Below are positions 26,029 through 34,226 of a stretch of 64,000 bases of DNA, piece by piece. Below the pieces are notes generated by a model, which saw only the letters and a program-made list of their open reading frames with translations, was not told the DNA's origin and searched no databases. This stretch comes from Ornithinibacillus contaminans (lineage in GTDB: Bacteria; Bacillota; Bacilli; Bacillales; Amphibacillaceae): the NCBI RefSeq assembly GCF_001038425.2, contig NZ_LDPV02000050.1, forward strand, positions 1 to 64,000, read 5' to 3'. Position 1 is the stretch's first letter. Each line of letters starts with the position of its first letter. The position numbers were made by a program, and so were the translations under genes.

Positions 26029-26561
26029 TTTTTCTGTAATAACATCCGATGTTCATTAGCGAGCTCTAGAATCGTAAATTCTCGCGCTTCGATTTGTTTC
26101 ATTACCTCTGTTACCTCGGCCCAGGCTAAGTCATATAATTCTCTATTTATATCGCCATTAAGTAACGCTTCTTCTAATTCATCTTCATCTAAAAGGTATG
26201 TTTCCCCTGTCGGCAAAACAACAATATCCAAATACAAATCATCTAGAAACGGGATATTATTCTCTACGCCGTGTTGAAAGCAAATATCGATATACCATTG
26301 TACAATGTTACCTAATTCATTAAATATGGTCGTAATTACATGGTTTTTTCCAGTAGGAAACTGCTGTAGCCAAGAATAATGATGGTTTAAAATACAGATT
26401 GTTTTATCTTGATAATCTATCTCAAGTTTTTCTGTAACATTCCCCACCTCGATTAATACGATATTTCCTTCAAATGTTTCTGTGTCTATGGCTAATTGCG
26501 TATAGCTTTTTTCAGTTGCTGGTTTTAGACCGCCACGCTTATTGGCGTATTTTCGTTTCAT
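26004..26561 (-). CDS. DUF402 domain protein
   Basis: 185 residues from the ATG at 26561, which follows GGGGGAGC; the open frame continues upstream without signals. The DUF402 core is at about 80-150, with the conserved acidic pattern in DLYLDIVVLPTGETYLLDEDELEEAL. Characterised DUF402 proteins (Ntdp type) are metal-dependent nucleoside di-/triphosphatases; this is a diverged member and the activity is only possible. Divergent from the amidase gene. Confidence 0.75.
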   Translation of the reverse strand: MKRKYANKRGGLKPATEKSYTQLAIDTETFEGNIVLIEVGNVTEKLEIDYQDKTICILNHHYSWLQQFPTGKNHVITTIFNELGNIVQWYIDICFQHGVENNIPFLDDLYLDIVVLPTGETYLLDEDELEEALLNGDINRELYDLAWAEVTEVMKQIEAREFTILELANEHRMLLQKNKNTRPQE

Positions 26562-26735
26562 GAAGCTCCCCCGTTCCAATCTGCCTTTTTTTGTTTTTTC
26601 TACCTCCATTGTAATTTTATTTCGACACATATTTTCATTTTCCTGCAAAAAATGGTAACTATAAATTTCGTTTAAAATGAGCCATTTAAGGACAATCTTA
26701 ACAATGGGATATATCATTTTTATAAGGAGTTTCAT

Positions 26736-27575
26736 ATGACTAGTTTTTATCGTTTGTTGATAGTAATTACTCTTCTACTTTGTTTTTCCGTAACAACTCA
26801 TACCCATGCAAATGAAAAACCCTCTGAAATCTATGTCGTTAATACAGACCTTTTAACTATACGACAATCCCCTTCCAGTTCTGGTACGATCATCGGAACA
26901 TTAACACAAGGAGAAAAGTTAACGATTTTCCAACATACGTCCGGTTGGGCGCAAACATACTTCAACGGAATGGAAGGCTGGGTTGCGGCTAAATATCTTT
27001 CTCCCGTAGATGAAACAGAAGTATTTTTTCCAAACGGATTATTATCAGGGTACACAATCGTGATTGATCCAGGTCATGGCGGAAAAGATCCTGGAGCAAT
27101 TGGGCATAACGGGGTATTGGAAAAGGATCTTATATTAGTTACCGCGAAAAAAATCGCAGAAAAATTACGAGAAGCTGGTGCAAAAGTCATTTTGACTAGA
27201 ACAGATGACTATTTCGTTTCGCTTAATGATCGAGTAAAGATAAGTAATAGTCATGATACAGATGTGTTTATCAGCATTCATTTCAATGCATTTTCTGTGG
27301 GCTATGTTGGTGGTATTAACACGTATTACTATCGAGATGGTCGAGGGCTTGCCCATAAAATCCAAGCAACTTTAGCAAATGAATTGCCATTAAAAAACAG
27401 AGGCGTTATCCAACATGATTATCGTGTGCTACGAGATAATCAGCCTCCTGCAATTTTGATTGAGCTCGGATTTATTACCAATACAAAAGAACTAAGCACA
27501 CTGCAGTCTACCAATTTTCAGGATGAAGTCGCACGTTCTATTACGATTGGATTGATTGAATATTTTTGGGAGTAA
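26736..27575 (+). CDS. Secreted N-acetylmuramoyl-L-alanine amidase with SH3b domain
   Basis: 279 residues: signal peptide (about 1-25, cleavage after THA), a bacterial SH3 domain (about 31-90, LTIRQSPSSSGTIIGTL ... GWVAAKYLSP), then an Amidase_3 domain (about 107-277). The zinc ligands H114 (DPGHGG), E129 and H182 (SIHFNA) and the catalytic E243 (LIELGFITN) are all present. It would cleave stem peptides from MurNAc in peptidoglycan (CwlC/LytC-type). Good AAGGAG site. A degenerate tandem repeat starts 18 bases past its stop. Confidence 0.93.
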   Translation: MTSFYRLLIVITLLLCFSVTTHTHANEKPSEIYVVNTDLLTIRQSPSSSGTIIGTLTQGEKLTIFQHTSGWAQTYFNGMEGWVAAKYLSPVDETEVFFPNGLLSGYTIVIDPGHGGKDPGAIGHNGVLEKDLILVTAKKIAEKLREAGAKVILTRTDDYFVSLNDRVKISNSHDTDVFISIHFNAFSVGYVGGINTYYYRDGRGLAHKIQATLANELPLKNRGVIQHDYRVLRDNQPPAILIELGFITNTKELSTLQSTNFQDEVARSITIGLIEYFWE

Positions 27576-27593
27576 ATGGGTTGGTGACTTTGG

Positions 27594-27766
27594 GAGCTGC
27601 TGATGTTTTGATATATTTGCTGATGCTTTTGGATATCTGCTGATGTTTTGATATATTTGCTGATATTTCCGGATATCTGCTGATGCTTTGATATATTTGC
27701 TGATGTTTTTGGATATCTGCTGATGCTCTCAGATTTCTGCTGATGTTCCTAGATATCTGCTGATGC
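27594..27766. repeat. Degenerate ~20-bp tandem repeat (CTGCTGAT family), locus 1
   Basis: About eight to nine units of roughly 20 bases, each built on TGCTGATG plus a T-rich stretch and GGATATC or GATATAT. Alternate units tend to read GGATATCTGCTGATG and GATATATTTGCTGATG, giving a 40-base higher-order period. The minus strand is open through it and would read as a repetitive Ile/Ser/Gln/Lys peptide, but has no ribosome-binding site. A second locus with the same unit is at 33957-34118. Confidence 0.8.
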
Positions 27767-27941
27767 AACGGGTTCCTGCCACGACCCGCACTTCAATCCA
27801 TAATTTACATTAAAAATTTTAACGTCTCAAAGGAATAAATCCCTTCATTAAAACGAAACTATATACAGGTAAGGGTACTCACCCCATGTAACGGAAATAT
27901 TGACATAAATTAAATTTAATGATTAAATAAAAATAGAATTT

Positions 27942-28040
27942 CAAAGGGGAGTAGCTTTAACAGTATAGTCGTCAATTCAGAGTATCTTGAATGCTCTCGG
28001 CTATTCTGGCAACTTACGGTGTTGTTAGCAAGACCTTTGC
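27942..28040 (+). promoter_or_regulatory. yybP-ykoY manganese riboswitch (aptamer)
   Basis: The leader has the conserved motifs in order: AAAGGGGAGTAGC, GTCAATTCAGAGTATC, CTCTCGGCTATTCTGGCAAC and AAGACCTTTGCC. P1 is CAAAGG (27942-27947) with CCTTTG (28034-28039). This class binds Mn2+ and turns on manganese exporters, which is what follows (TerC family). P1's 3' strand is shared with the next hairpin. Confidence 0.93.
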
Positions 28041-28067
28041 CACTGTGGTAAAGGTCTATTATTTTTT
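28031..28067 (+). terminator. Riboswitch expression platform: first hairpin
   Basis: AGACCTTTGCCA (28031-28042) pairs with TGGTAAAGGTCT (28046-28057), a 12-bp stem with a 3-base loop, followed by ATTATTTTTT. Its left strand is the 3' strand of riboswitch P1, so Mn2+-bound aptamer and this hairpin exclude each other. Confidence 0.8.
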
Positions 28068-28110
28068 AGAGGCCTTTACCATGGTATATGGTGAAAGCCT
28101 CTATTTTTTA
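28068..28110 (+). terminator. Riboswitch expression platform: second terminator
   Basis: AGAGGCCTTTACCAT (28068-28082) pairs with ATGGTGAAAGCCTCT (28088-28102), one mismatch, followed by ATTTTTTATTT. Its left strand can alternatively pair with GGTAAAGG (28047-28054) of the first hairpin, an apparent antiterminator. Confidence 0.8.
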
Positions 28111-28131
28111 TTTCAGAAGGGAGAAAACAAC

Positions 28132-29007
28132 TTGGATTCAATTTGGCTAGAATATGCATGGACATTACTCATACTAATAGGGTTAGAAGGGATCTTGTCT
28201 GCTGACAACGCACTTGTTTTAGCAGTTATCGCAAAACATTTGCCAGAGGATCAGAAAAAGCGAGCAATTAATTATGGAATATTTGGTGCATTCCTGTTCC
28301 GCTTCGCAGCTTTATTTGCAATTTCCTTTATTGCAAATGTATGGCAGGTGCAAGCAATCGGTGCCGCTTATTTAATTTATTTAGGGTTAAAACACGTTAT
28401 TCAGGATCATTTCGGTTCATCTAAAGGGGATAAGGATGAATTGGAGGAAGAAGCAGCAGGGAAAGGCTTCTGGCCAACTGTTGCCAAAATCGGACTTGCT
28501 GACCTTGCCTTTGCAATCGACTCTATCTTGGCAGCCGTTGCGTTAGCTATCGTCTTACCAGAAACTAATTTAGGTCACTTCGGCGGCATGGACACTGGAC
28601 AATTCTTGATTGTAGTCTTAGCTGGTATTGCTGGATTAATCTTAATTAAATTCGCAGCTACTTGGTTTGTTCAGTTATTAGATAAGCGACCTGCGCTTGA
28701 AACAGTCGCCTATCTAATCGTAGCATGGGTTGGGGTAAAGCTTGCTGTTATCACGTTAAGCCATGAAAAGGTTGGAATACTAGATACTCACTTCCCACAT
28801 AGCACTGGTTGGACGATCACATTCTGGGGCGTATTACTCGCTATCGCAGTAATTGGTTGGTTTGCTTCAGGTAAGAACATTCAGAATGAGGAAGTAACCG
28901 AGGAAATAGCTAAAGAAGCTTCACAGGAAGTACCAGTAGAAGCATCTGAACAAGTCTCACAGGAAGTAACTGAAGACGCATCGGAGAAAGGCTCTTCTTC
29001 AAATTAA
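28132..29007 (+). CDS. ykoY: TerC-family manganese exporter (YkoY/MeeY-like)
   Basis: 291 residues from the TTG at 28132, seven bases after AAGGGAG; a longer frame running back to 27991 is inside the riboswitch and is not translated. TerC hallmarks: EGILSADNALVLAV (about 18-31) and LADLAFAIDSILAAVA (about 123-138), with the membrane Asp residues expected to bind metal. Seven to eight membrane helices are followed by an acidic, repetitive Glu/Val/Ser tail (about 250-291). It is expected to export Mn2+ (supplying exoenzymes or relieving excess), consistent with control by the riboswitch upstream. Confidence 0.93.
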   Translation: MDSIWLEYAWTLLILIGLEGILSADNALVLAVIAKHLPEDQKKRAINYGIFGAFLFRFAALFAISFIANVWQVQAIGAAYLIYLGLKHVIQDHFGSSKGDKDELEEEAAGKGFWPTVAKIGLADLAFAIDSILAAVALAIVLPETNLGHFGGMDTGQFLIVVLAGIAGLILIKFAATWFVQLLDKRPALETVAYLIVAWVGVKLAVITLSHEKVGILDTHFPHSTGWTITFWGVLLAIAVIGWFASGKNIQNEEVTEEIAKEASQEVPVEASEQVSQEVTEDASEKGSSSN

Positions 29008-29021
29008 TACCGTACAAAAAT

Positions 29022-29056
29022 AGGAGGTAGCGTTTTGCTGCCTCCTGTTTTTGTAT
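29022..29056 (+). terminator. Intrinsic terminator of the TerC gene
   Basis: AGGAGGTAGC and GCTGCCTCCT form a 10-bp stem followed by GTTTTTGTAT, just past the stop and before the converging nrdF. Confidence 0.88.
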
Positions 29057-29063
29057 ACTTTTA

Positions 29064-30107
29064 TTACAAATCGTCAAATCCATTTAAATCACTGGTTTTC
29101 GTGTATTGTCTTGATTTTTGCTCGAAGAAGTCTGTTTTTGTCCCGTCAAAGTTATCCACATAGGCTCGAATCCATTTCATCGGATTTTCATCATGTCCAG
29201 GATATAGATCACTTAATCCAAGTAGCCTTAGCAGCTTGTTTGCGCGGTACTTAATATACCCTCGCATCTCCTCTAGGTCGATTCCTTCCACTTCTTTTAG
29301 TACGTAGCTAGACCATTCCATCTCCAAATCAACCGAAATGCGCATTTCCTGATACACCCACTCGATAAATTCTTCCGTATGTTGTTCTGGATTTTCGGCC
29401 AGGGTTGCCCGGAATAGCTCAGCAATAAACCGGCCATGCTCAAGCTCATCACGATTGATATAGCTAATCATAGTAGAGGTTCCCACCATTTTGTGATCAC
29501 GTGCTAAATTATAGAAAAAAGCAAAGCCCGAATAGAAGAATAGCCCTTCTAATAAAGTGGAATAAACAAGTGTTTTTAAAATATTTTCGATTGTCGGCTT
29601 TTCTACAAATTGATTGTAGCCAGCTATGAGTCGTTCATTTCGCTTTAATAAAATCGGATCGATTCTCCCTAGTTGAAATGCTTCCTCTTGTTCCTTTGAT
29701 GAAACAACAGATGAAAGCACATAGGAATAACTTTCATTATGAACGGCTTCCTGTTGAGAAATAACTGCCATTATCGATTGTACAGAAGGATCGGTCGCGT
29801 AAAGCGATACGAGTAGAGCCGTCCTTGTTTGTGGTGCATCAAGTGTCGATAATAAGCCAATGATTTTTAAATAGGCATCTTGCTCCGACGCTGTCAACAT
29901 CGGAAATTGTTTCACATCCGAGGACATATTAATCTCATCCGCCTGCCAGTAATTGCCGACTAACCGCTTATACATTTTATACCAATGTGGATATTTAATA
30001 TCGTTCCAATTTAAGATTCCACTCGACTCGCCACCAAACACCCTCGTTGATTTATTAGGAAAACGAGGTTCCATTGTTTTTGCTTTTTTAAGCAAAGATT
30101 GGTTCAT
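29064..30107 (-). CDS. nrdF: Ribonucleotide reductase beta subunit (class I)
   Basis: 347-residue ferritin-like radical-generating subunit. Metal ligands and radical residue by motif: D90 (STLDAPQT), E120 and H123 (QQEAVHNESY), Y127 as the probable radical tyrosine, then LVYSTLLEGLFFYSG and NRDELEHG supply the remaining Glu/Glu/His ligands. It works with the alpha subunit to make deoxynucleotides. Last gene of nrdE-nrdI-nrdF; its start overlaps nrdI by 20 bp with a good AAGGAG. The presence of NrdI suggests a dimanganese cofactor (class Ib). Confidence 0.9.
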   Translation of the reverse strand: MNQSLLKKAKTMEPRFPNKSTRVFGGESSGILNWNDIKYPHWYKMYKRLVGNYWQADEINMSSDVKQFPMLTASEQDAYLKIIGLLSTLDAPQTRTALLVSLYATDPSVQSIMAVISQQEAVHNESYSYVLSSVVSSKEQEEAFQLGRIDPILLKRNERLIAGYNQFVEKPTIENILKTLVYSTLLEGLFFYSGFAFFYNLARDHKMVGTSTMISYINRDELEHGRFIAELFRATLAENPEQHTEEFIEWVYQEMRISVDLEMEWSSYVLKEVEGIDLEEMRGYIKYRANKLLRLLGLSDLYPGHDENPMKWIRAYVDNFDGTKTDFFEQKSRQYTKTSDLNGFDDL

Positions 30108-30522
30108 GCTGCAAAACTCCTTTTAACCAGTTATCAATCTTGTTCTCTTGTGCGCCTCTTGGTGACTGTTCAATCTTTAGCGCCTCCCATTTGCTGGCGT
30201 AAAAGGTTACCAGCTTATCGGCCGCTAAACAAAATAAATCATCGCCACCAAATTGTGTGTCACCTGTTCCAAACACTGCTATATTATCCGGCTTGTAGCC
30301 AATCTCTCGCACAAAATCCTTTACTTCATCTGGTGTACTACCACGCTCCCACGTGAAGGTACCAATAAATAGTCGATCATATCGTGCAGGATTAAGTGGC
30401 CGATCAATGCCAATCCGGTGCATATCAACCATGGCACCAGTTGAACGGAGCTTCGTTTCGATTATCTCTGCTGTCTCTGCAGTGTTACCACTATAGGATA
30501 GGTATGCGATTGCTGTTTTCAA
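30088..30522 (-). CDS. nrdI: NrdI-type flavodoxin
   Basis: 144 residues if started at the TTG overlapping the nrdE stop (TTGA); GTG codons 9 and 12 bases upstream are alternatives. The flavodoxin FMN site is seen as YLSYSGNTAETAE near the N terminus, and FIGTFTWERGSTPDEVKDF and FGTGDTQFGGDDLFCLA further on. NrdI supplies an oxidant to assemble the Mn2-tyrosyl radical in NrdF. It lies between alpha and beta genes, order E-I-F rather than the usual I-E-F of Bacillus. Confidence 0.82.
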   Translation of the reverse strand: MKTAIAYLSYSGNTAETAEIIETKLRSTGAMVDMHRIGIDRPLNPARYDRLFIGTFTWERGSTPDEVKDFVREIGYKPDNIAVFGTGDTQFGGDDLFCLAADKLVTFYASKWEALKIEQSPRGAQENKIDNWLKGVLQHEPIFA

Positions 30523-32747
30523 CTGGAACACCACTCACATTCTTCGACATCATTAGAAGTAGAGCGTACATAATAGGTTGTTTTCAACCCTTCCTTCCAT
30601 GCTTGTAAATGAAGATCAAGTAAAATCGATGCACGAATCGTATTTGGCACATATAGATTAAACGAAATGCTTTGATCGATGTGTTTTTGACGTGCAGCAT
30701 TTTGCCGGACAGACCAACGTTGATCCACAATATAAGCGGAACGACGATAGACATCATAGGTGCGATGGTCTAGGTCTGGTGCTGTCGTTGGGATTTTAAA
30801 GTCCTTTTTCTCCTCATGATAAAATGGTTTGAAAATCGGATCAATACTAGCTGTTGAGCCTGCAATCATGGCGGTTGTGGAATTCGGTGCAACAGCCATT
30901 AGATAGCCATTACGAATACCATTTTGTTTGATGTCTTGTTTTAAATTCTCCCATGCATCCGTCGTGTAGCCTTTTTCTTCAAAATAGCTTCCTGTACTCC
31001 ATTTGCTTCCTGCAAATTCTGGATAGCTACCTTTTTCCTTACTTAATTCCATACTGCTTTCAATCGTTAAATACGCTATTTTCTCATACAATTCATCAGC
31101 GAATTGGACAGCCTCTTCAGATTCCCACTGAATATTCTTCTTCGCTAGCAAATGATGCCAGCCAAAGGTACCTAGTCCAATAGCACGGTATTTTTGATTC
31201 GTTAATTGAGTTTGAATGATTGGCAATGTATTAATATCAATGACATTATCGAGCATTCTGACTTGAATCTTGATCAAGCGCTCTAATACTTCATCTGGTA
31301 CTGCTTTTCCTAAGTTTATTGAACTAAGATTACAAACAACATAGTCTCCTGGCTTATATTTCTTCATGACAAAGCCATTTTCATCGGTAAACTCCTCCAA
31401 GAACTCTGTCGGCGTTTGGTTTTGGGTTATCTCGGTACATAAATTAGAACAATAAATAATACCCGTATGGTTATTGCTATTTTGCCGGTTGACCTCATCA
31501 CGGTAGAACATAAATGGTGTACCCGATTCAAGCTGTGACTTCATGATTCGCTTGATAATATCAATTGCTGGTACTTTCTTTTTCGTTAACGCTTCTGTTC
31601 GCACACATTCCAGATACTTCTTACGCCAGGTTCCATTTCCTTTTTCCTCATCATAGTAATCCTCTAACGAATAGCCCATCACTTGGCGAACCTCATGTGG
31701 GTCAAATAAATACCAGTCCCCACGCGATTCGACCTGTTCCATAAATAAATCTGGCAAGCAGACGCCTGTAAAAATATCATGGGCACGCATGCGGTCGTCT
31801 CCGTTATTCAATTTTAAATCTAAAAACGCTTCAATGTCCTGATGCCAAACATCCAGATATACAGCGATTGCCCCTTTTCTCGTACCTAGCTGGTCAACAC
31901 TTACAGCGGTATTGTTAAGCTGCTTAATCCAAGGCACAACCCCACTAGACATCCCTTTAAATCCTTTGATTGCACTTCCTCTCGAACGAACTTTCCCCAT
32001 ATAAACCCCAATGCCACCACCATTTTTGGAAAGCTTGGCAATATCGGTGTTGCTATCGTAAATCGATTGGAGGCTATCATCCACTGTATCAATGAAGCAA
32101 CTGGAAAGCTGGCCATGTGTTTTCCCAGCATTAGCCAACGTTGGCGTTGCAACAGTCATATATAAGTTACTAAGTGCCCAGTATGCTTCTTGAACCAGAT
32201 GTAGCCTGTGATCGGATTTTTCGTCCTGCATAAGATGCATGGCAATAATCATCCAGCGCTCCTGTGGCAATTCATATGTATTTTTTTGATGATCGGTCGC
32301 CAAATAGCGATTTGCGAGTGTATATAATCCCAGATACGTAAATAATAAATCGTTCTCGGCATCAATCATTTTAGCAAGCAGGTCAATTTCTGCCTTGCTG
32401 TATTTTTCAAGCAAACTAGTCGTATAAATTCCTTCATTGGTTAAATACGTTATCAATTCATAAAAATCCCCGTATGGTTGCGAGGCAGGAGAATTTCGAT
32501 TCACCGCTGCTGTCATGTATAGCTTTTGAAGAAGCAGTCGACTTGCGACAAAGCTCCAGTCCGGATTTGCCTCATCTATATTTTCTAAGGCACGCATGGT
32601 TAGATTATCGATCATTTTTTCCATGGGTACATTGTTTTTCTCGACATTTTCTATATATTTTTGTAGTGCGTCGGAATTGATGTTTAACCCCTGACAAGCA
32701 AATTGAAATACGTGTTCAAGCTGAGTTGTGTTATCTGTTGTGATCAT
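30519..32747 (-). CDS. nrdE: Ribonucleotide reductase alpha subunit (class I)
   Basis: 742-residue catalytic subunit. Active-site features: QLSSCFID (first redox Cys, about residue 217), the NLCTEI loop (second Cys just before, about 430-440), PNSTTAMIAGSTASIDP near 620 and the C-terminal thioredoxin/NrdH-reducible pair ECEWCSS. It reduces ribonucleoside diphosphates. It is somewhat longer than typical NrdE and several motifs are NrdA-like, so the Ia/Ib class rests mainly on the neighbouring NrdI. Expressed behind a B12 riboswitch and NrdR boxes. Confidence 0.9.
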   Translation of the reverse strand: MITTDNTTQLEHVFQFACQGLNINSDALQKYIENVEKNNVPMEKMIDNLTMRALENIDEANPDWSFVASRLLLQKLYMTAAVNRNSPASQPYGDFYELITYLTNEGIYTTSLLEKYSKAEIDLLAKMIDAENDLLFTYLGLYTLANRYLATDHQKNTYELPQERWMIIAMHLMQDEKSDHRLHLVQEAYWALSNLYMTVATPTLANAGKTHGQLSSCFIDTVDDSLQSIYDSNTDIAKLSKNGGGIGVYMGKVRSRGSAIKGFKGMSSGVVPWIKQLNNTAVSVDQLGTRKGAIAVYLDVWHQDIEAFLDLKLNNGDDRMRAHDIFTGVCLPDLFMEQVESRGDWYLFDPHEVRQVMGYSLEDYYDEEKGNGTWRKKYLECVRTEALTKKKVPAIDIIKRIMKSQLESGTPFMFYRDEVNRQNSNNHTGIIYCSNLCTEITQNQTPTEFLEEFTDENGFVMKKYKPGDYVVCNLSSINLGKAVPDEVLERLIKIQVRMLDNVIDINTLPIIQTQLTNQKYRAIGLGTFGWHHLLAKKNIQWESEEAVQFADELYEKIAYLTIESSMELSKEKGSYPEFAGSKWSTGSYFEEKGYTTDAWENLKQDIKQNGIRNGYLMAVAPNSTTAMIAGSTASIDPIFKPFYHEEKKDFKIPTTAPDLDHRTYDVYRRSAYIVDQRWSVRQNAARQKHIDQSISFNLYVPNTIRASILLDLHLQAWKEGLKTTYYVRSTSNDVEECEWCSS

Positions 32748-32779
32748 ATAAATTCCTCCTAATTATCATTGCCTAAACG

Positions 32780-32812
32780 AAAAAACCGCTCACCAAAGGG
32801 ATGAACGGTTTA
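32780..32812 (-). terminator. Terminator of the cobalamin riboswitch platform
   Basis: On the minus strand AACCGTTCA pairs with TGAGCGGTT and runs into TTTTTTCG, between the aptamer and the nrdE start. It is the likely off-switch used when cobalamin is bound. Confidence 0.85.
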
Positions 32813-32889
32813 TGAAAACGATAGAAATTATCCAAATATGTATAACCCCATCGCTTCATATCTTTCAACCCGAAGAAAATGAAACAGGA

Positions 32890-33051
32890 AGTAATGGCAG
32901 GTCTCCTGGCTTGTACTTCTCTCTACTAAAGTCCTTCCCATATCATAAGCTGGATACAGTGGAATTCTCGTTCGTCAGCACTTACAGTTGCGGGGACAGC
33001 TCCAGCTTTTACTGGATTCCCTTTTTAAGACATTGGCATGTCACCATTACT
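32890..33051 (-). promoter_or_regulatory. Cobalamin (B12) riboswitch upstream of nrdE
   Basis: On the minus strand the aptamer shows AAAAAGGGAATCCAGT, GCTGTCCCCGCAACTGTA and the B12 box GCCAGGAGACCTGCC. The closing P1 is AGTAATGG with CCATTACT (plus 33044-33051 and 32890-32897). Binding of adenosylcobalamin would favour the terminator that follows, so this oxygen-dependent reductase is shut down when B12 is available. Confidence 0.93.
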
Positions 33052-33056
33052 AATGG

Positions 33057-33101
33057 TACTATATATAGTATTTATATTTAAATAAACGCACAATATATTG
33101 T
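33057..33101 (-). promoter_or_regulatory. nrdE promoter with paired NrdR boxes
   Basis: Two palindromes, TACTATATATAGTA (33057-33070) and ACAATATATTGT (33090-33101), resemble the NrdR consensus ACAcwAtATaTwGtgT and have centres 32 bp apart, the usual three-turn spacing. They overlap the -10 (TACTAT, plus 33065-33070) and -35 (TTGTGC, plus 33088-33093) of a promoter with a 17-base spacer that starts right before the riboswitch. Confidence 0.75.
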
Positions 33102-33218
33102 ATTTAATATACTATCATAGTCTACTAGACTTTGCAATGGAAAATGTTTTTCTATTTAAAAATTAGAATTTAAATACCCATTTATGTACAATAAAACTAA
33201 TGATGCGGAGGTGTCAAC

Positions 33219-33941
33219 TTGTTACAAGAAATAAGTACTTTATTGCAACAATCAACATATACAATGGTATTCACTGGTGCTGGAATGTCAACTGAAAGTG
33301 GGCTGCCAGATTTTCGCTCGAAGGATCGTGGTCTTTGGACAAAATTTAATCCCGATGAGTTAGCCAACGTGAATGCGCTTGAACATAATTTTGAGGAATT
33401 TACAAACTTTTATCAATATCGCTTGCGTGAAATTGATGCCTACCAGCCGCATGAAGGACATTTCATATTAGGAAACTGGGAGAAACAAGGCATTATTAAA
33501 GGAATCATCACCCAAAATGTGGACGGTTTTCACCATGATGCCGGCAACCAACAGGTGATGGAGCTTCATGGAACCTTTCGGAAGTTCTTTTGTCAGCAAT
33601 GCAGACGGGAACACGGGCGCGAGGAATATTTAAATGGACTGCATCTATGCTCATATTGTGGTGGTCGAGTTCGTCCTGGCATTGTTCTATTTGGGGAAAT
33701 GCTACCAGGGGATACGTTTAATGCGGCAGAAATTAAAACAATAAATGCTGATTTGTTCATCGTCCTTGGCTCATCCCTTACTGTGTCACCTGCAAATATG
33801 TTTCCACTAATCGCTAAGGAGCATGGTGCAAAGCTAGTAATTGTTAACCGTGAAGAAACACCAATGGATCGGTATGCCGATTATATTATTCGCAATTGGA
33901 GTATTAAGGAGTTTTTAATGCAGGTGAATGAGCGGTTGTAG
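33219..33941 (+). CDS. Sir2-family NAD-dependent protein deacylase
   Basis: 240 residues from TTG at 33219 with GGAGGTG upstream. Sirtuin motifs in order: GAGMSTESGLPDFRS (about 20-34), TQNVDGFHHDAG (about 98-109), catalytic H117 in ELHGTF, a Cys4 zinc site (C125, C128, C144, C147), and GSSLTVSPA near 188. It removes acyl groups from lysines (for example acetyl-CoA synthetase) using NAD+. Single gene, followed by the second tandem repeat locus. Confidence 0.93.
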   Translation: MLQEISTLLQQSTYTMVFTGAGMSTESGLPDFRSKDRGLWTKFNPDELANVNALEHNFEEFTNFYQYRLREIDAYQPHEGHFILGNWEKQGIIKGIITQNVDGFHHDAGNQQVMELHGTFRKFFCQQCRREHGREEYLNGLHLCSYCGGRVRPGIVLFGEMLPGDTFNAAEIKTINADLFIVLGSSLTVSPANMFPLIAKEHGAKLVIVNREETPMDRYADYIIRNWSIKEFLMQVNERL

Positions 33942-33956
33942 GTAGGGAGGTGGGCG

Positions 33957-34118
33957 ATGTTTTTGGCTTTCGAGCGATGTTTTGGTAGTTCGGGCGATGT
34001 TGCTGGTTGATGCTGATGTTTTAGGATATCTGCTGATGATTCCTATTTCCTGCTGATAATCCTCATTTTCCTGCTGATGATTCATAATATCTGCTGATAC
34101 CCCATTTCCTACTGATAC
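33957..34118. repeat. Degenerate ~20-bp tandem repeat (CTGCTGAT family), locus 2
   Basis: About eight weakly conserved units: first CGATGTTTT-type units, then GGATATCTGCTGATG, TCCTGCTGATAATCC and similar. The unit and period match locus 1 at 27594-27766, and this one too begins just after a plus-strand gene. The remainder of the 33942-34226 gap holds only the terminator of the ABC operon. Confidence 0.65.
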
Positions 34119-34183
34119 CAAGGGATAAGCACTTCCGTCGATGCCCTTGCACATCACGTTTCCCGCAACTTTTTCCACCCATC

Positions 34184-34210
34184 AAAAAAAGGCCAACATA
34201 AGTTGGCCTC
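34184..34210 (-). terminator. Intrinsic terminator of the ABC uptake operon
   Basis: On the minus strand GAGGCCAAC and GTTGGCC form the stem, followed by seven T, 17 bases past the ATPase stop. Confidence 0.88.
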
Positions 34211-34226
34211 CTCTAGTAGTCAATAA

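Noticed and set aside
27594-27766. CRISPR array
   Set aside because: Units are about 20 bases, degenerate and without unique spacers, and no cas gene is near.
27541-27768. Minus-strand frame coding an Ile/Ser/Gln/Lys repetitive peptide
   Set aside because: It is the translation of the 20-bp tandem repeat, overlaps the amidase end and has no start signals.
27991-28131. N-terminal extension of the TerC protein
   Set aside because: It lies inside the manganese riboswitch and terminators; the TTG at 28132 has a proper ribosome-binding site.
29149-29158. TTATCCACA DnaA box
   Set aside because: A single copy within nrdF coding sequence; one is expected by chance in a window this size.
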